From the NCBI RefSeq assembly GCF_000304475.1, contig NC_018942.1:930001-994000 (forward strand): a DNA stretch of 64,000 nt, read 5' to 3'. Position numbers and translations under genes: made by a program. The first letter of the stretch is position 1. Every line of letters starts with the position of its first letter. The DNA comes from Kazachstania africana CBS 2517. Lineage: Eukaryota; Ascomycota; Saccharomycetes; Saccharomycetales; Saccharomycetaceae. The notes under the pieces are model-generated. The model saw only the letters and a program-made list of their open reading frames with translations. It did no database searches and was not told where the DNA came from. Shown here in pieces: positions 8,949 to 18,308 of this stretch.

Positions 8949-10049
8949 TTAAAAAAAGGATTTTAGCAAATACTCAAAGAACAATGCATATGAGAAGTAT
9001 AATCCAGTGTTTATATTCGCTAAGAAAGCTCTCCGACAGTCTTTTGGATCATCCAAATTCACTTTTGAAAGCATTGTAATTAATCTATAACCAAAAATGG
9101 CCAAGCCTCCCAAGAATCCTGGCCCCAAAATTAATCCACTATTGATACCAGCTATAGTATACAAAGAAAGTTGCGCTGCAGATAATCCAAAACAGATTTT
9201 CTTAGTATTTTTACCCCAGGCAAGAGCAGTGGACTTTATCCCAGCCTTAATATCATATTTTTTATCTTGATGGGCATATATGGTGTCGTAGGTCATACAC
9301 CATAGATAAGTGCCCAGATACAAAGGTATCATTGTTGGCCAATCAAAGATTCCCATCGCAGGAAAGCCTAGTAACGCACCCCAAGTAAAACAAGCACTCA
9401 AGGCAGCTTGTGGGTAATAAGTAAATCTTTTGAACAATGGATAGGTGAAAACAATTGGCAACGAAGTCAGCCCCAACCACCAACATCCAGCAGGTAATAA
9501 ACTTAATATACCAGCGCCAGCAACAGTTTGGCCTGCAAGAAAGAGCGTGGCGTTTCTTGTGGATATTCTACCGGAAGCTAGAGGTCTTTCCACTGATCTG
9601 ATTACCTTACTATCCAAGTCCTTATCTAGCAGATCGTTAATGGTGCATCCAGCACCCCTCATTATCACTGAACCGAGTCCAAACAAGCCAAGGATGCCTA
9701 AAGTATGGCCTAGACTTGCCGATGTCTCTATTGCACCAATCAATATTGCCCACGTGCAAGGTAGATAAAGCAGCCATGTTCCCACAGGCTTCTCCAAACG
9801 CATCAATTCAGCATATGGAATCAATTTTTTGGGTAGTCTTGACACGATTGGACCTAAACCTTTCAACCTTTCTGTCCTAGCGATTTCTAACTCCTTGGAA
9901 GTGAATACATCATGCGTATTCGTACTGATGAACCTGATGCGTGATGGGACTAACAACTGTGGAGCTACCTTGGCATAAAGCATACCATTTGAAAGCTTTG
10001 CTTTTGAGAGTAATTGAAGATGAAAGAATCGTGGGCCAGTAAACAGCAT
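8949..10049 (-). CDS. COQ2: 4-hydroxybenzoate polyprenyltransferase Coq2
   Basis: Inner mitochondrial membrane prenyltransferase that joins the polyprenyl tail to 4-hydroxybenzoate in ubiquinone synthesis. The 366 residues compare with 372 in S. cerevisiae. A mitochondrial presequence covers roughly residues 1-45. The first Asp-rich motif of the UbiA family, NDLLDKDLD, is at 138-146, and the second, YDTIYAHQDKKYD, lies about 100 residues later. At least seven hydrophobic segments are visible. Divergent from MVD1 over 517 bases, so two isoprenoid-pathway genes share one upstream region, as in S. cerevisiae. The ATG at 10049 is the first in frame. Confidence 0.96.
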   Translation of the reverse strand: MLFTGPRFFHLQLLSKAKLSNGMLYAKVAPQLLVPSRIRFISTNTHDVFTSKELEIARTERLKGLGPIVSRLPKKLIPYAELMRLEKPVGTWLLYLPCTWAILIGAIETSASLGHTLGILGLFGLGSVIMRGAGCTINDLLDKDLDSKVIRSVERPLASGRISTRNATLFLAGQTVAGAGILSLLPAGCWWLGLTSLPIVFTYPLFKRFTYYPQAALSACFTWGALLGFPAMGIFDWPTMIPLYLGTYLWCMTYDTIYAHQDKKYDIKAGIKSTALAWGKNTKKICFGLSAAQLSLYTIAGINSGLILGPGFLGGLAIFGYRLITMLSKVNLDDPKDCRRAFLANINTGLYFSYALFFEYLLKSFF

Positions 10050-10566
10050 CGCTTTGTTGTTCTGTTTTCTGAGCTATCGGAGCTCTCGTATATGCACCTG
10101 TATCCTGCTTTATTTGGTACTTGACGATATGAAAAAACGTAGAATTTCATAAGAGAACTACATAAAAATGAGCCAACTCAATTGGCAAAGCTACTAAGAG
10201 AAGATTCACATATCCGAACGAACGGCTTACGGCAAGAAGAACCGTAAAGTCCTTTTTTCTACAACACTAAGTCCTCCAGCTATGTAAATTACAGTCTATC
10301 CATACAAGGCCATACATATATTCTTTCACCACTACCCACAGTGGCACAACTAGTTGAACTAATCTAAAAGTTCTCGATGATTGCATCAAATGCTGCGTTT
10401 CTAAGCCATTCCCGATAGATTTTTAAAGACGAAATATCCTCGACTACTGAAAAAAAAAAAGAGCAGAAATTTAGGATCTTCTAAAAGGTATATAAAGCTC
10501 TAATGTTATTTGGAAACAGCACACAATTTGGTGACCAAAATCCCGTAAGCTAACTCCCAATTGATA
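10050..10566. promoter_or_regulatory. Shared divergent promoter of COQ2 and MVD1
   Basis: A 517-base region between divergent starts. TCGTATA at 10086-10092 matches the core of the sterol-response element bound by Upc2/Ecm22, 37 bases from the COQ2 start. A TATA box TATATAAA lies at 10489-10496, 71 bases before the MVD1 ATG, and an A11 tract at 10450-10460. The sterol site may be chance, because the same heptamer also occurs in coding DNA. Confidence 0.4.
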
Positions 10567-11757
10567 ATGAGTATCCATATTGCGTCTACAACTGCTCCTG
10601 TTAATATTGCTACTCTAAAATATTGGGGTAAAAGAGATGCGGACTTGAATTTACCAACAAATTCTTCCATTTCAGTGACATTATCCCAGGATGATTTGAG
10701 AACTTTGACTTCTGTCGCTACCAGTGAATCGTTTAATAAAGACACGCTGTGGATCAATGGCAAAGAAGAGTCGTTAGACAGTAAGAGGACACAGGATTGT
10801 TTGAAAGATTTGCGCTCTTTGAGAGAAGAAATGGAAGTGAATGATAAGTCCTTACCTAGATTCTCTCAATGGAAGTTACATATTGTTTCTGAGAATAATT
10901 TTCCTACAGCTGCCGGTCTTGCCTCCTCAGCTGCCGGCTTTGCAGCCTTAGTGGTAGCGATTGCAAAATTATATCAGTTACCACAATCCATGTCCGAATT
11001 ATCAAAAATTGCTCGTAAAGGGTCAGGTTCTGCTTGTAGGTCTTTATTTGGTGGTTATGTAGCGTGGGAGATGGGTCAATTAGCTAACGGTGAAGATTCA
11101 ATGGCTGTTCCTGTGGCTTCCATGGATGAGTGGCCTGAGATGAAAGCAGCCATTCTTGTGGTAAGTGACGTAAAGAAGGATACTCCATCTACTCAAGGAA
11201 TGCAATTAACAGTCCATACATCTGATTTATTCAAAGAAAGAATCAATAACGTCGTACCAAGACGCTTTGAAGAAATGAAGACTGCCATTAGGAATAAAAA
11301 TTTCAAAGAATTTGCTGAATTAACAATGAAAGACTCAAACTCATTCCATGCTACTTGTTTGGATTCTTATCCTCCGATCTTTTACATGAATGATACTTCC
11401 AAAAAAATTATCAGGTTAATACATTCGATAAATGAATTCTTCGGAGAAGTAATTGTGGCATACACATTTGACGCAGGTCCAAATGCTGTGCTATATTATT
11501 TAGAAAAAGATGAAGCTAAGATATTTGCATTTATCTACACTTTATTAAAAAAAGTTGAAGGATGGGCAAATAAATACACCGAACCTGAATTGCAATCTTT
11601 CGAAAAACTATTTGTTGAATACAAGGACAAAATAACTTTTCAAATGGATAGTGAATTGTACGAGGGTATTAATAGAGTAATTCTAACCAAAGTTGGTAGT
11701 GGTCCACAATCAACGAATGAATGCTTAATTGATGAATCGACTGGCTCACCAAAATAA
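10567..11757 (+). CDS. MVD1: Mevalonate diphosphate decarboxylase
   Basis: Cytosolic enzyme (ERG19/MVD1) that converts mevalonate 5-diphosphate, with ATP, to isopentenyl diphosphate in the sterol and isoprenoid pathway. From the ATG at 10567 it has 396 residues, the same as S. cerevisiae; a frame starting two codons earlier begins with TTG. The N-terminal TAPVNIATLKYWGKRD and the GHMP-kinase loop ENNFPTAAGLASSAAG (about 109-124) are present. So are the conserved GSGSACRSLFGGYVAW and the late DAGPNAV, which carry active-site residues in the family (Asp of DAGPNA). Convergent with TUP1. Position equals YNR043W. Confidence 0.97.
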   Translation: MSIHIASTTAPVNIATLKYWGKRDADLNLPTNSSISVTLSQDDLRTLTSVATSESFNKDTLWINGKEESLDSKRTQDCLKDLRSLREEMEVNDKSLPRFSQWKLHIVSENNFPTAAGLASSAAGFAALVVAIAKLYQLPQSMSELSKIARKGSGSACRSLFGGYVAWEMGQLANGEDSMAVPVASMDEWPEMKAAILVVSDVKKDTPSTQGMQLTVHTSDLFKERINNVVPRRFEEMKTAIRNKNFKEFAELTMKDSNSFHATCLDSYPPIFYMNDTSKKIIRLIHSINEFFGEVIVAYTFDAGPNAVLYYLEKDEAKIFAFIYTLLKKVEGWANKYTEPELQSFEKLFVEYKDKITFQMDSELYEGINRVILTKVGSGPQSTNECLIDESTGSPK

Positions 11758-11928
11758 TTTTATTAGATCATTATATAATATTTTATTTATTTTTTTTCTA
11801 TTTTAACACATATTCATATATATTTACTAATTCTACAGAAAAATGAAAAAAATGGAAAAAATGGTTTGACATCAATGAATTTCATAACATCCTACAGCAA
11901 TCCATTTTTATTTTCTTTAATTTCTAAT

Positions 11929-13926
11929 CTACACTTCTGTGATTTTATTTTCAGAATTTTCAGTATCGTCAATCTTCGAGAACTTCCAAATTCTTGCCCT
12001 GCAATCACCTGAACCTGTTGCAAAGACTTGGTATTTTGGCCCTAATGGAGTTCTGTTTGCAACTGCAACAGAAATAACAGAATTTCTGTGGCCTTGTAAC
12101 ATAAGTAGTGGATTACCTGATTTAGTGTCCCAGAATAGCACACCACGATCTTTTGAACCTGATAGAATATATTCGTCATTGGCAGTAGTTGTTACAGAAA
12201 GAACAAAATCTTTGTGACCCACATAAGTGACATCACAAGTGGCATTACTCTTATTGCTATTGTTACTACTACTGTTAGCATTATTATCACGTAAGTTCCA
12301 AAGTTTAACTGATCTATCCAAAGAGCCAGATACAACTTTATTACCGTCTTTAGTGAAAACAACACTATAAACAGAATCCTTGTGGCCGGTTCCTAATTCA
12401 TTTTCAGAGTCCAATCTTTCGACAAGAAAGCCGGTTTCTGAATCCCAAACACGGACGGCACGGTCTAAGGAACCCGCAGCGATGAATTTGCCGTCACCTG
12501 GAGAAACAGCAACTGTAGTAACACCATCCTCTATGGATAAAGTCAACGAACATTGACCTGTTTTCAAATCCCAGATTCTGACAGTTCTGTCACCTGAACC
12601 AGAAACTAGCTTATCACCAGATGGGAAGTAATCTAGCGAGTAAACATCTTGGTCATGACCTTGTAGAACCATAACGATCTTTCTTTGTTGAATATCCCAG
12701 ATTCTAATCAATTTATCTTCGGCACCAGTTGCTAAAAATTTACCATCTGGTGAAAAACATACCGAACGAATGTATAAATCATTAGAATTGGTGTTGTTGC
12801 CAGAATTAGCATTAGCACCATTAACGTTAGCTGGAGCATTTTGATCGTTATTGTTACTTGAAACAGCACTGTTTGCATTGTCGTCGGAAAGTTTTGCTAT
12901 CAATTCACCAGTAGAAACTTTATAGATTTGACTAGTCTTATTACAACCAGTAGCCAAGTATTCACCATCGTTACTGAATTTAACACAACACACAACGGAA
13001 GAATGATCTAGAGATGCGTGTAATTCGACATCAAGGTTACGTGGCAAAGCCGGGTTGTATAAGATATAATAGTCTTCAGCTAGCTTTTTCAAATGTGCAG
13101 GGACCTGTTGAGCATCCAAATCCAATAGGAAGGGTGGAATAGCCTTCAATTGTGAGGCTCTTTGGTCAAATGGAACTAAATAGTGTTCTTTGTCATTTTT
13201 CTCTACTTCTTCTTTTGGTTTGGTTGCCTGGTCCTGTGGTTCAGTGACTGTAGGAGCTGCAACAACAGGGGCGGCAGCAGCAACAGCAGGTTGATACTGT
13301 TGGGTTGTGGCCTCAGGAACTTGCTGTTGAAGTTGAGCAGCAGGTTGTTGTGGAGGTACTTGTTGTTGTTGACCGGGAACTTGTAGAGGTTGTAATTGAG
13401 ATCCTAAGGCACTAATTAGAGGGGCCAAAGTAGGACCATTGGTATTTGTAGCAGTGCCTGGTGTAGCTGCCGTATTAGGTTGTGGTAGACTAGCAGAACC
13501 TGCTGCTTGACCTGTTATGTTTGCAGTGACGGCTACATTTGGAGTTGCGGTTGCCACATTAGCAGTACTCATAGTTGCAGAATCTTGAGGAGCTGAAGTA
13601 GTGGTATTTGTTGTACTTGGGACGTGAGATTGAGCATGTTGTGACAAAGAAGCGATTTGTTGATCCTTTTGATTTAACTCCAATTTCAATCTATTAATTT
13701 CTTCCTGGTAGGAATCTTTTAATTTTCTATGTGACAATTCTAATTCATAAACAGTGTTTCTGATCTGCTGCATCTCAGCAAGGTGTTGGTTTATCTTATA
13801 ATCATAATCTTTCTGATTCTGCAAACGGTAGGTATTAGCTTCCTGAGAAACATTGGCAAATTCTTGTCTTATTGCTTCCAACAGTTCATTCAATTTGTTT
13901 TGAGAAGCAGCAGCAGCTGTAGACAT
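11929..13926 (-). CDS. TUP1: General transcriptional corepressor Tup1
   Basis: Corepressor that acts with Cyc8 (Ssn6), recruited by many DNA-binding proteins to repress mating-type, glucose, hypoxic and other gene sets. The 665 residues compare with 713 in S. cerevisiae. Residues 1-95 form the helical tetramerisation and Cyc8-binding segment ([14 protein letters not shown] onward). About 100-230 is low-complexity T/A/Q-rich sequence. The C-terminal half has seven WD40 repeats with blades ending [44 protein letters not shown] and ARIWKFSK. The site is informative: in S. cerevisiae TUP1 (YCR084C) lies on chromosome III, whereas here it sits between MVD1 and AGA1, genes of the duplicated sister segment on chromosome XIV. 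A Reb1 site lies upstream. Confidence 0.96.
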   Translation of the reverse strand: MSTAAAASQNKLNELLEAIRQEFANVSQEANTYRLQNQKDYDYKINQHLAEMQQIRNTVYELELSHRKLKDSYQEEINRLKLELNQKDQQIASLSQHAQSHVPSTTNTTTSAPQDSATMSTANVATATPNVAVTANITGQAAGSASLPQPNTAATPGTATNTNGPTLAPLISALGSQLQPLQVPGQQQQVPPQQPAAQLQQQVPEATTQQYQPAVAAAAPVVAAPTVTEPQDQATKPKEEVEKNDKEHYLVPFDQRASQLKAIPPFLLDLDAQQVPAHLKKLAEDYYILYNPALPRNLDVELHASLDHSSVVCCVKFSNDGEYLATGCNKTSQIYKVSTGELIAKLSDDNANSAVSSNNNDQNAPANVNGANANSGNNTNSNDLYIRSVCFSPDGKFLATGAEDKLIRIWDIQQRKIVMVLQGHDQDVYSLDYFPSGDKLVSGSGDRTVRIWDLKTGQCSLTLSIEDGVTTVAVSPGDGKFIAAGSLDRAVRVWDSETGFLVERLDSENELGTGHKDSVYSVVFTKDGNKVVSGSLDRSVKLWNLRDNNANSSSNNSNKSNATCDVTYVGHKDFVLSVTTTANDEYILSGSKDRGVLFWDTKSGNPLLMLQGHRNSVISVAVANRTPLGPKYQVFATGSGDCRARIWKFSKIDDTENSENKITEV

Positions 13927-14050
13927 CTTGAAATCTCTTTTTTCTATTTGTCTAAATCGAGTATAGTTAACTACTCGTTGTTGTTGTTGTTTTTTTTTCC
14001 TTTTTCTTATTCAAAATTTTCAAATTCAAATGGAATTCTTCTGCAATCCG

Positions 14051-14057
14051 TTACCCG
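14051..14057 (+). promoter_or_regulatory. Reb1 site upstream of TUP1
   Basis: TTACCCG, the Reb1 core, 125 bases upstream of the TUP1 ATG. Reb1 sites at that distance usually set the edge of a nucleosome-free promoter in yeasts. Confidence 0.5.
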
Positions 14058-14658
14058 AAGATACTACAAAAATTTATTTGCTTGCTTCAACAGCTTTAGC
14101 GATGGATGCGAAGTGCTTAAATTTAGTATGAACAATGAGAAATAGCCAAGTCAATCGATTTGGTCCAGCATGTAACCAAGTTTACAAACAAATGTGTGAA
14201 CAGAGCCAGTCGATCCCAAAAACATACCACGGGCTTAGCCATCTATCCAAATCTTAAAAAAATGTATATGTATTTTTGCTGCGTCGTGTTTTACGGTGTT
14301 CTATCACAATCGAATGTCACGAAGAGTGTCATCATGAAACGTTAAAGATAGCCTGAATGGCTCAACTGCGGAGTACCTCTTGAAAGTTTATATCTGAGAC
14401 CTCGGTCTGGCCCAACAACATTGATTTGGTTAATTCATGGCGAGAACAGTTGTATTTGAACTGATCTCACGTTGTCTGCAGTTCCTGAAAGGCAAATAAG
14501 CCATGCTATTTTCAATTACGCGCGTCCTGCATATTTCTCTTGGGAAATCAGTCATTCTTGATATGCATACCGATTGTTTGAAGCTGAGTCTGGTATGTCA
14601 GATCCTGATACCCTCACTTCCGTCCAAAAGCAGCTAGAAATTTTTGAAGGCGTCGTTT

Positions 14659-14665
14659 TGTTTCA
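14659..14665 (-). promoter_or_regulatory. Pheromone response element upstream of AGA1-like gene
   Basis: TGTTTCA, the reverse complement of the Ste12 element TGAAACA, 264 bases before the AGA1 ATG. Near matches (one mismatch) occur at 14335-14341 (TGAAACG) and 14804-14810 (GGAAACA). AGA1 is pheromone-induced in S. cerevisiae. Confidence 0.5.
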
Positions 14666-14843
14666 TGTAAATTTCCTAATCGGGTAGGAAACATGATTGC
14701 ATCTGCAGAAAATTCAAAATAGATATGGCATTGTACCGTTTGAGTAACCGTTTTAATGTTTTGAGGTTTAATAGTGATGATGGTGGGGCATTGTGTCTGA
14801 AATGGAAACAAGATGACTATGGATGATCCAAAAAAACCGAACG

Positions 14844-14851
14844 TATAAATA
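14844..14851 (+). promoter_or_regulatory. TATA box of AGA1-like gene
   Basis: TATAAATA, 78 bases before the ATG, in keeping with a strongly inducible promoter. Confidence 0.5.
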
Positions 14852-14928
14852 TAAGAGATTGACATGATGGATATCTTGCTTCGAATATTGGTGTAAAATA
14901 AAATTACTGTATCCAAATAAAATCAATC

Positions 14929-16221
14929 ATGAAGACCTTCATTTTAAGTATCTTTCTTTTTAGACTTGCTGCTGCTTTGAGTTTGACTACTACTGTTGTC
15001 GGCATAACATCCACAGTCACTTCATATTATTGTCCAACTTGTGTCACATCCACTATCTCACAAAGCTCCAGTAGCATTCCATTAGTGTCAAGTTCTTCTG
15101 TCACATCAAGTGAATCCATTGTCTCTACAGAAACTATCGAAATAATGTCGACAACAACTGAAACAGTGTGTACTCGTTGTACAGAGACATCTTCATCTTC
15201 CAGTATCGTCTCATCCAGTATTTCCTCATCGTCCAGTATTGTTTCATCGTCCAGTATTGCCCCATCGTCCAGTATTGTTTCATCATCCAGTATTGCCCCA
15301 TCTTCCAGTACTGTCTCATCAGGTAGCACTTTATCAACCACTAGATCATCAAGTGTCATTTCTACATCTTCTAGTGAAGTTGATTCTTCATCCAGCATAT
15401 CTACTTCTTCTTCTTCTTCCAGTGAAGCAACTTCCACTCTCGTTTCCTCTTCAAGTAGCAGTATCTCTACTGCTGCCTCGTCGTCAAGCATAACTTCTTC
15501 CCTGATTTTTTCTTCTGTGGCTTCTTCCTCTGTGTCTTCTTCCTCGAGTACAAGCCTGACCTCCTCCATACTTTCCTCCACCCCAATTACTTCTGCCGTA
15601 TCCACCAGCCATATGTCATCCTTTGCTAATTCCACCTCTGCTACAACAACGCCATCAGAATCAATTGACACTATCACCACGACCATCAGCAAAATTACCA
15701 GCATATATACAACAACATGCCCATTCAATGACTCTTCATCAGCTACTATCGAAATTTGTACTAACGATATATGCTCTGGTATGAAAAATGTGACACCCAG
15801 TGGAAAAGTTTCAGAATCAACTACATCTACCACCGTGTCTGCTACCTCTGATGTTGTTCCAACAACTAGCTCCAACCATATCAGCATCGAAACTATGACA
15901 ACTAAAAGCTCTTCCATTTCTGCTCGCAGCGCTTCATCGCTTTCCTCTTCAAATATACACGTTTCCAGTGCTTCCGCTACCACCACCTCCATACCTTCTT
16001 CCATTTCTACAAGTTCTTCCTCTACCAAACCAAATACATCAACAGCAACTGTCATATATTCTATACCAGTCACAACTACAAGATCAACTGGCTCACTACG
16101 CGTGCAAACCTCTAGCTCTACTACAAGTACAGAGCATGTAAGTATCTACGAAGGAAGTGCCGCTAAAAAATCACCATTCGACACTTTATTAATGGGACTA
16201 ATGATTATTCTATCAAACTAA
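14929..16221 (+). CDS. AGA1: GPI-anchored cell-wall mating agglutinin, Aga1/Fig2 family
   Basis: Predicted wall-anchored subunit of the mating agglutinin; in S. cerevisiae Aga1 is disulphide-linked to Aga2. The 430 residues are much shorter than Aga1 (725). An N-terminal signal peptide (about 1-17) is followed by a Ser/Thr-dominated body. Cys pairs appear as YYCPTC (C35, C38), VCTRC, and TTCPF with EICTNDIC further on, which fits the conserved Cys modules of Aga1/Fig2. The C-terminus has a GPI-type signal: small residues EGSAAKK followed by the hydrophobic tail LLMGLMIILS. A block of 18-base tandem repeats encodes S-S-S-I-V/A-S/P units (about residues 89-129). Located before PET494 as in YNR044W; the ohnolog FIG2 is on chromosome III. 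Orthology within this fast-evolving family is inferred from synteny. Confidence 0.85.
   Translation: MKTFILSIFLFRLAAALSLTTTVVGITSTVTSYYCPTCVTSTISQSSSSIPLVSSSSVTSSESIVSTETIEIMSTTTETVCTRCTETSSSSSIVSSSISSSSSIVSSSSIAPSSSIVSSSSIAPSSSTVSSGSTLSTTRSSSVISTSSSEVDSSSSISTSSSSSSEATSTLVSSSSSSISTAASSSSITSSLIFSSVASSSVSSSSSTSLTSSILSSTPITSAVSTSHMSSFANSTSATTTPSESIDTITTTISKITSIYTTTCPFNDSSSATIEICTNDICSGMKNVTPSGKVSESTTSTTVSATSDVVPTTSSNHISIETMTTKSSSISARSASSLSSSNIHVSSASATTTSIPSSISTSSSSTKPNTSTATVIYSIPVTTTRSTGSLRVQTSSSTTSTEHVSIYEGSAAKKSPFDTLLMGLMIILSN
15193..15315 (+). repeat. 18-base tandem repeats inside AGA1-like gene
   Basis: About seven copies of a unit close to TCATCGTCCAGTATTGTT, one of them (15211-15225) shortened to 15 bases. 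Units differ by 1-4 bases and alternate between GTT and GCC endings, encoding SSSIVS and SSSIAP. Such coding minisatellites in yeast wall proteins change copy number readily. Confidence 0.85.
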
Positions 16222-16470
16222 GGGCAAAGATACTCTTAGGGTCAAATTCAACGGGAACACTCTTATCTACTTTCATTATCACGTTTTATATATACTTAGT
16301 TCATTTATTGTTTATATAACCACACATCCAATAACTTTTAATTACAATTTTTCGGATTGACGCTCATCGGACTTTTCATTTCTTAAAGAAGGAGAGCTAA
16401 AAATAGTTAATGATAAACAATATCTCGAGCAGGTTTTTTATAATTATCCATCTTTCTGAGTTCTCTGGCA

Positions 16471-17733
16471 ATGTCAACCAAGTACACTTTATGTCGATTT
16501 AAATGTATACGATTTTATATGAGGGGACGACCGGGTATGAGGCCGAATGGACTATTGCCTAACTACAAACCAAATTTAACTCAGACTCTTTGGCGATATT
16601 TCAATGCACCAGGAAACGTAATGTTTGTCACCACGAATGTAATCACTTTGATTGGATTAATTACATATACTACATTAGCGCATAATGGGGGTTCTTTTGA
16701 TCTTGGTGATGAAGAAATTATGGTAAACCGACATTTAGATCAGCTAAATCATAAGAGGCAGCTTTTACAAATTGAAAAATTAGAGACTTTGAAAAGACAA
16801 TTATTGCAACAATTGCAAAGGAAACAGCTTGAACTGGTAGCTACCGATAGTCCACTGGAACCATACATCGCAAAATCGGTCTCGATGGACGAAGCTGGTA
16901 AAATGGATTCATTCAATCCGTTACTTTGTAAAATATCATTGTTCCATATGATATACGCCTATCAGCTTTATCAAGATGTGATTTCTGAACCATACAGTAA
17001 GAAGAAAAATGGTTTTAGGGAATGGTTTCATCATATTAGTATTATGAAACATAATAATTCTCAAATCATGAACAAAGGGATAACTCTAAAATCAAATCTT
17101 AATCAATTTTATAAAATCTGGAAATCTGATTGTTCGAAATTATTTCAGGATCTAACCAAAGTGGATCACTTTAAGTTCCCTAATTGGCAAAAGTGTCCGA
17201 ATAAAAGTTTTCAACTGTTATGTCGGGAGTTATATGACAATGAGTTGAATAGTATCGATGATTTTGCACGATTTTATGGCAACGTACGCTCGAGAAATTT
17301 TAAAAAATTGATCAGATATTGGATTTACGACAATTCGAGCCTACTCAAAAAGAGCACAAAAAGTCAGGAATCATTATTTAATACATTGTTGATAGAATCG
17401 AATGATGATACAGAATTGTTCAATAAATACTTATCTATCATAATAAATCCGGAGAATAAGAGAAGGAAGTTTTTTTTCAAAAACGATTCCATAGAGTTAG
17501 ACACACTGCTGAACGCATTACAAGGCTGTATCCAACAAGCTCATTTCCATGACTGTAATACCGAACTTGTAAGAATAATGCACATACTTAAAAATAACGG
17601 ATATATCGATAAGTACAAGAAGGTACGAATTTCTTTAGCTGGCAAAAGCAAACCACCACTTGAGTCCGAATATTATGAATCTTTAAGTGAAAATAAAAGG
17701 CTACTGTGGCTACTATCGTCAATACCGAGATAA
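16471..17733 (+). CDS. PET494: Mitochondrial COX3 translational activator Pet494
   Basis: Inner mitochondrial membrane protein that, with Pet54 and Pet122, activates translation of COX3 mRNA. The 420 residues are somewhat fewer than S. cerevisiae (489). The N-terminus is basic (about residues 1-45, R/K-rich, no acidic residues until later) and resembles an import signal. A hydrophobic segment FVTTNVITLIGLITYTTLAH (about 53-72) is followed by a Gln/Lys-rich helix (QLLQQLQRKQLEL). The rest is a diverged soluble domain. The call rests mainly on position between AGA1 and TRM112 (YNR045W) and on overall layout, because the family evolves fast. Confidence 0.85.
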   Translation: MSTKYTLCRFKCIRFYMRGRPGMRPNGLLPNYKPNLTQTLWRYFNAPGNVMFVTTNVITLIGLITYTTLAHNGGSFDLGDEEIMVNRHLDQLNHKRQLLQIEKLETLKRQLLQQLQRKQLELVATDSPLEPYIAKSVSMDEAGKMDSFNPLLCKISLFHMIYAYQLYQDVISEPYSKKKNGFREWFHHISIMKHNNSQIMNKGITLKSNLNQFYKIWKSDCSKLFQDLTKVDHFKFPNWQKCPNKSFQLLCRELYDNELNSIDDFARFYGNVRSRNFKKLIRYWIYDNSSLLKKSTKSQESLFNTLLIESNDDTELFNKYLSIIINPENKRRKFFFKNDSIELDTLLNALQGCIQQAHFHDCNTELVRIMHILKNNGYIDKYKKVRISLAGKSKPPLESEYYESLSENKRLLWLLSSIPR

Positions 17734-17823
17734 TCTATCGATGTGTATACACTTATATATCCCATAACAAATCATATATTCTCTTGATACCAACTTGACG
17801 TTTTTCTAAGAAAAAAAATGCAT

Positions 17824-17838
17824 AAAAATTTTGCGATG
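17824..17838 (+). promoter_or_regulatory. RRPE/PAC-like element before TRM112
   Basis: AAAAATTTT (17824-17832) runs directly into GCGATG (17833-17838), an RRPE next to a partial PAC, 60 bases before the TRM112 ATG. The arrangement matches that before NOG2 but the PAC lacks its final AG. Confidence 0.5.
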
Positions 17839-17897
17839 CTTTCTGGTTTTACTACAGTCCCAAAAACAAGACCAAACGAATAAAGTTATATTATACA

Positions 17898-18308
17898 ATG
17901 AAATTTTTGACGACCAATTTTCTAAAATGTTCTGTTAGAACATGTGACACAAGCAACGACAGTTTTCCTTTGCAATACGATGGATCCAAGTGTGAATTAG
18001 TTCAAGATGAAAGCATCGAGCTCAATCCCGAATTTCTTTTGAACATCTTAGACAGGGTCGACTGGGATGCTGTGCTTTCTGTTGCAGCTGATTTAGGTAA
18101 CACCACACTTCCCCCAAATAAGCCGGTGTTCAGCTCTACTTCCGTTGATGAACTAAATGAAGATGAACAAGCTGTTTTAAGAGATTTACACGTTTTACTT
18201 GTCCAAACTAACATTGTAGAAGGTGAAATGAAGTGCAAAAACTGTGGCCACATCTATTACATCAAGAATAGCATTCCAAACTTATTGTTACCACCTCACT
18301 TGGCTTAG
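17898..18308 (+). CDS. TRM112: Methyltransferase activator Trm112
   Basis: Small zinc protein that stabilises and activates several methyltransferases acting on tRNA (Trm9, Trm11), 18S rRNA (Bud23) and release factor eRF1 (Mtq2). The 136 residues compare with 135 in S. cerevisiae. All four zinc ligands are visible: C11 and C16 in LKCSVRTC, and C113 and C116 in MKCKNCGH. The C-terminal IYYIKNSIPNLLLPPHL is highly conserved in the family. Tandem with PET494, as YNR046W is with YNR045W. An RRPE with a partial PAC upstream fits its role in ribosome production. Confidence 0.97.
   Translation: MKFLTTNFLKCSVRTCDTSNDSFPLQYDGSKCELVQDESIELNPEFLLNILDRVDWDAVLSVAADLGNTTLPPNKPVFSSTSVDELNEDEQAVLRDLHVLLVQTNIVEGEMKCKNCGHIYYIKNSIPNLLLPPHLA

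Larger units (their letters stand above)
13927..14928. other. Divergent intergenic region TUP1 / AGA1-like
   Basis: A 1002-base non-coding region. Near TUP1 there is a (GTT)n/T-rich stretch (13978-14005) and a Reb1 site (14051-14057). Near AGA1 there are pheromone-response-like sites and a TATA box, listed separately. Short open frames at 13783-14145, 14160-14345 and 14614-14916 show no family resemblance. Confidence 0.55.

Noticed and set aside
15027..16073. 348-codon open frame antisense to the AGA1-like gene
   Set aside because: It is the complement of Ser/Thr codons (TCN, ACN), giving an E/D/V-rich product. Low-complexity coding DNA commonly leaves the opposite strand open.
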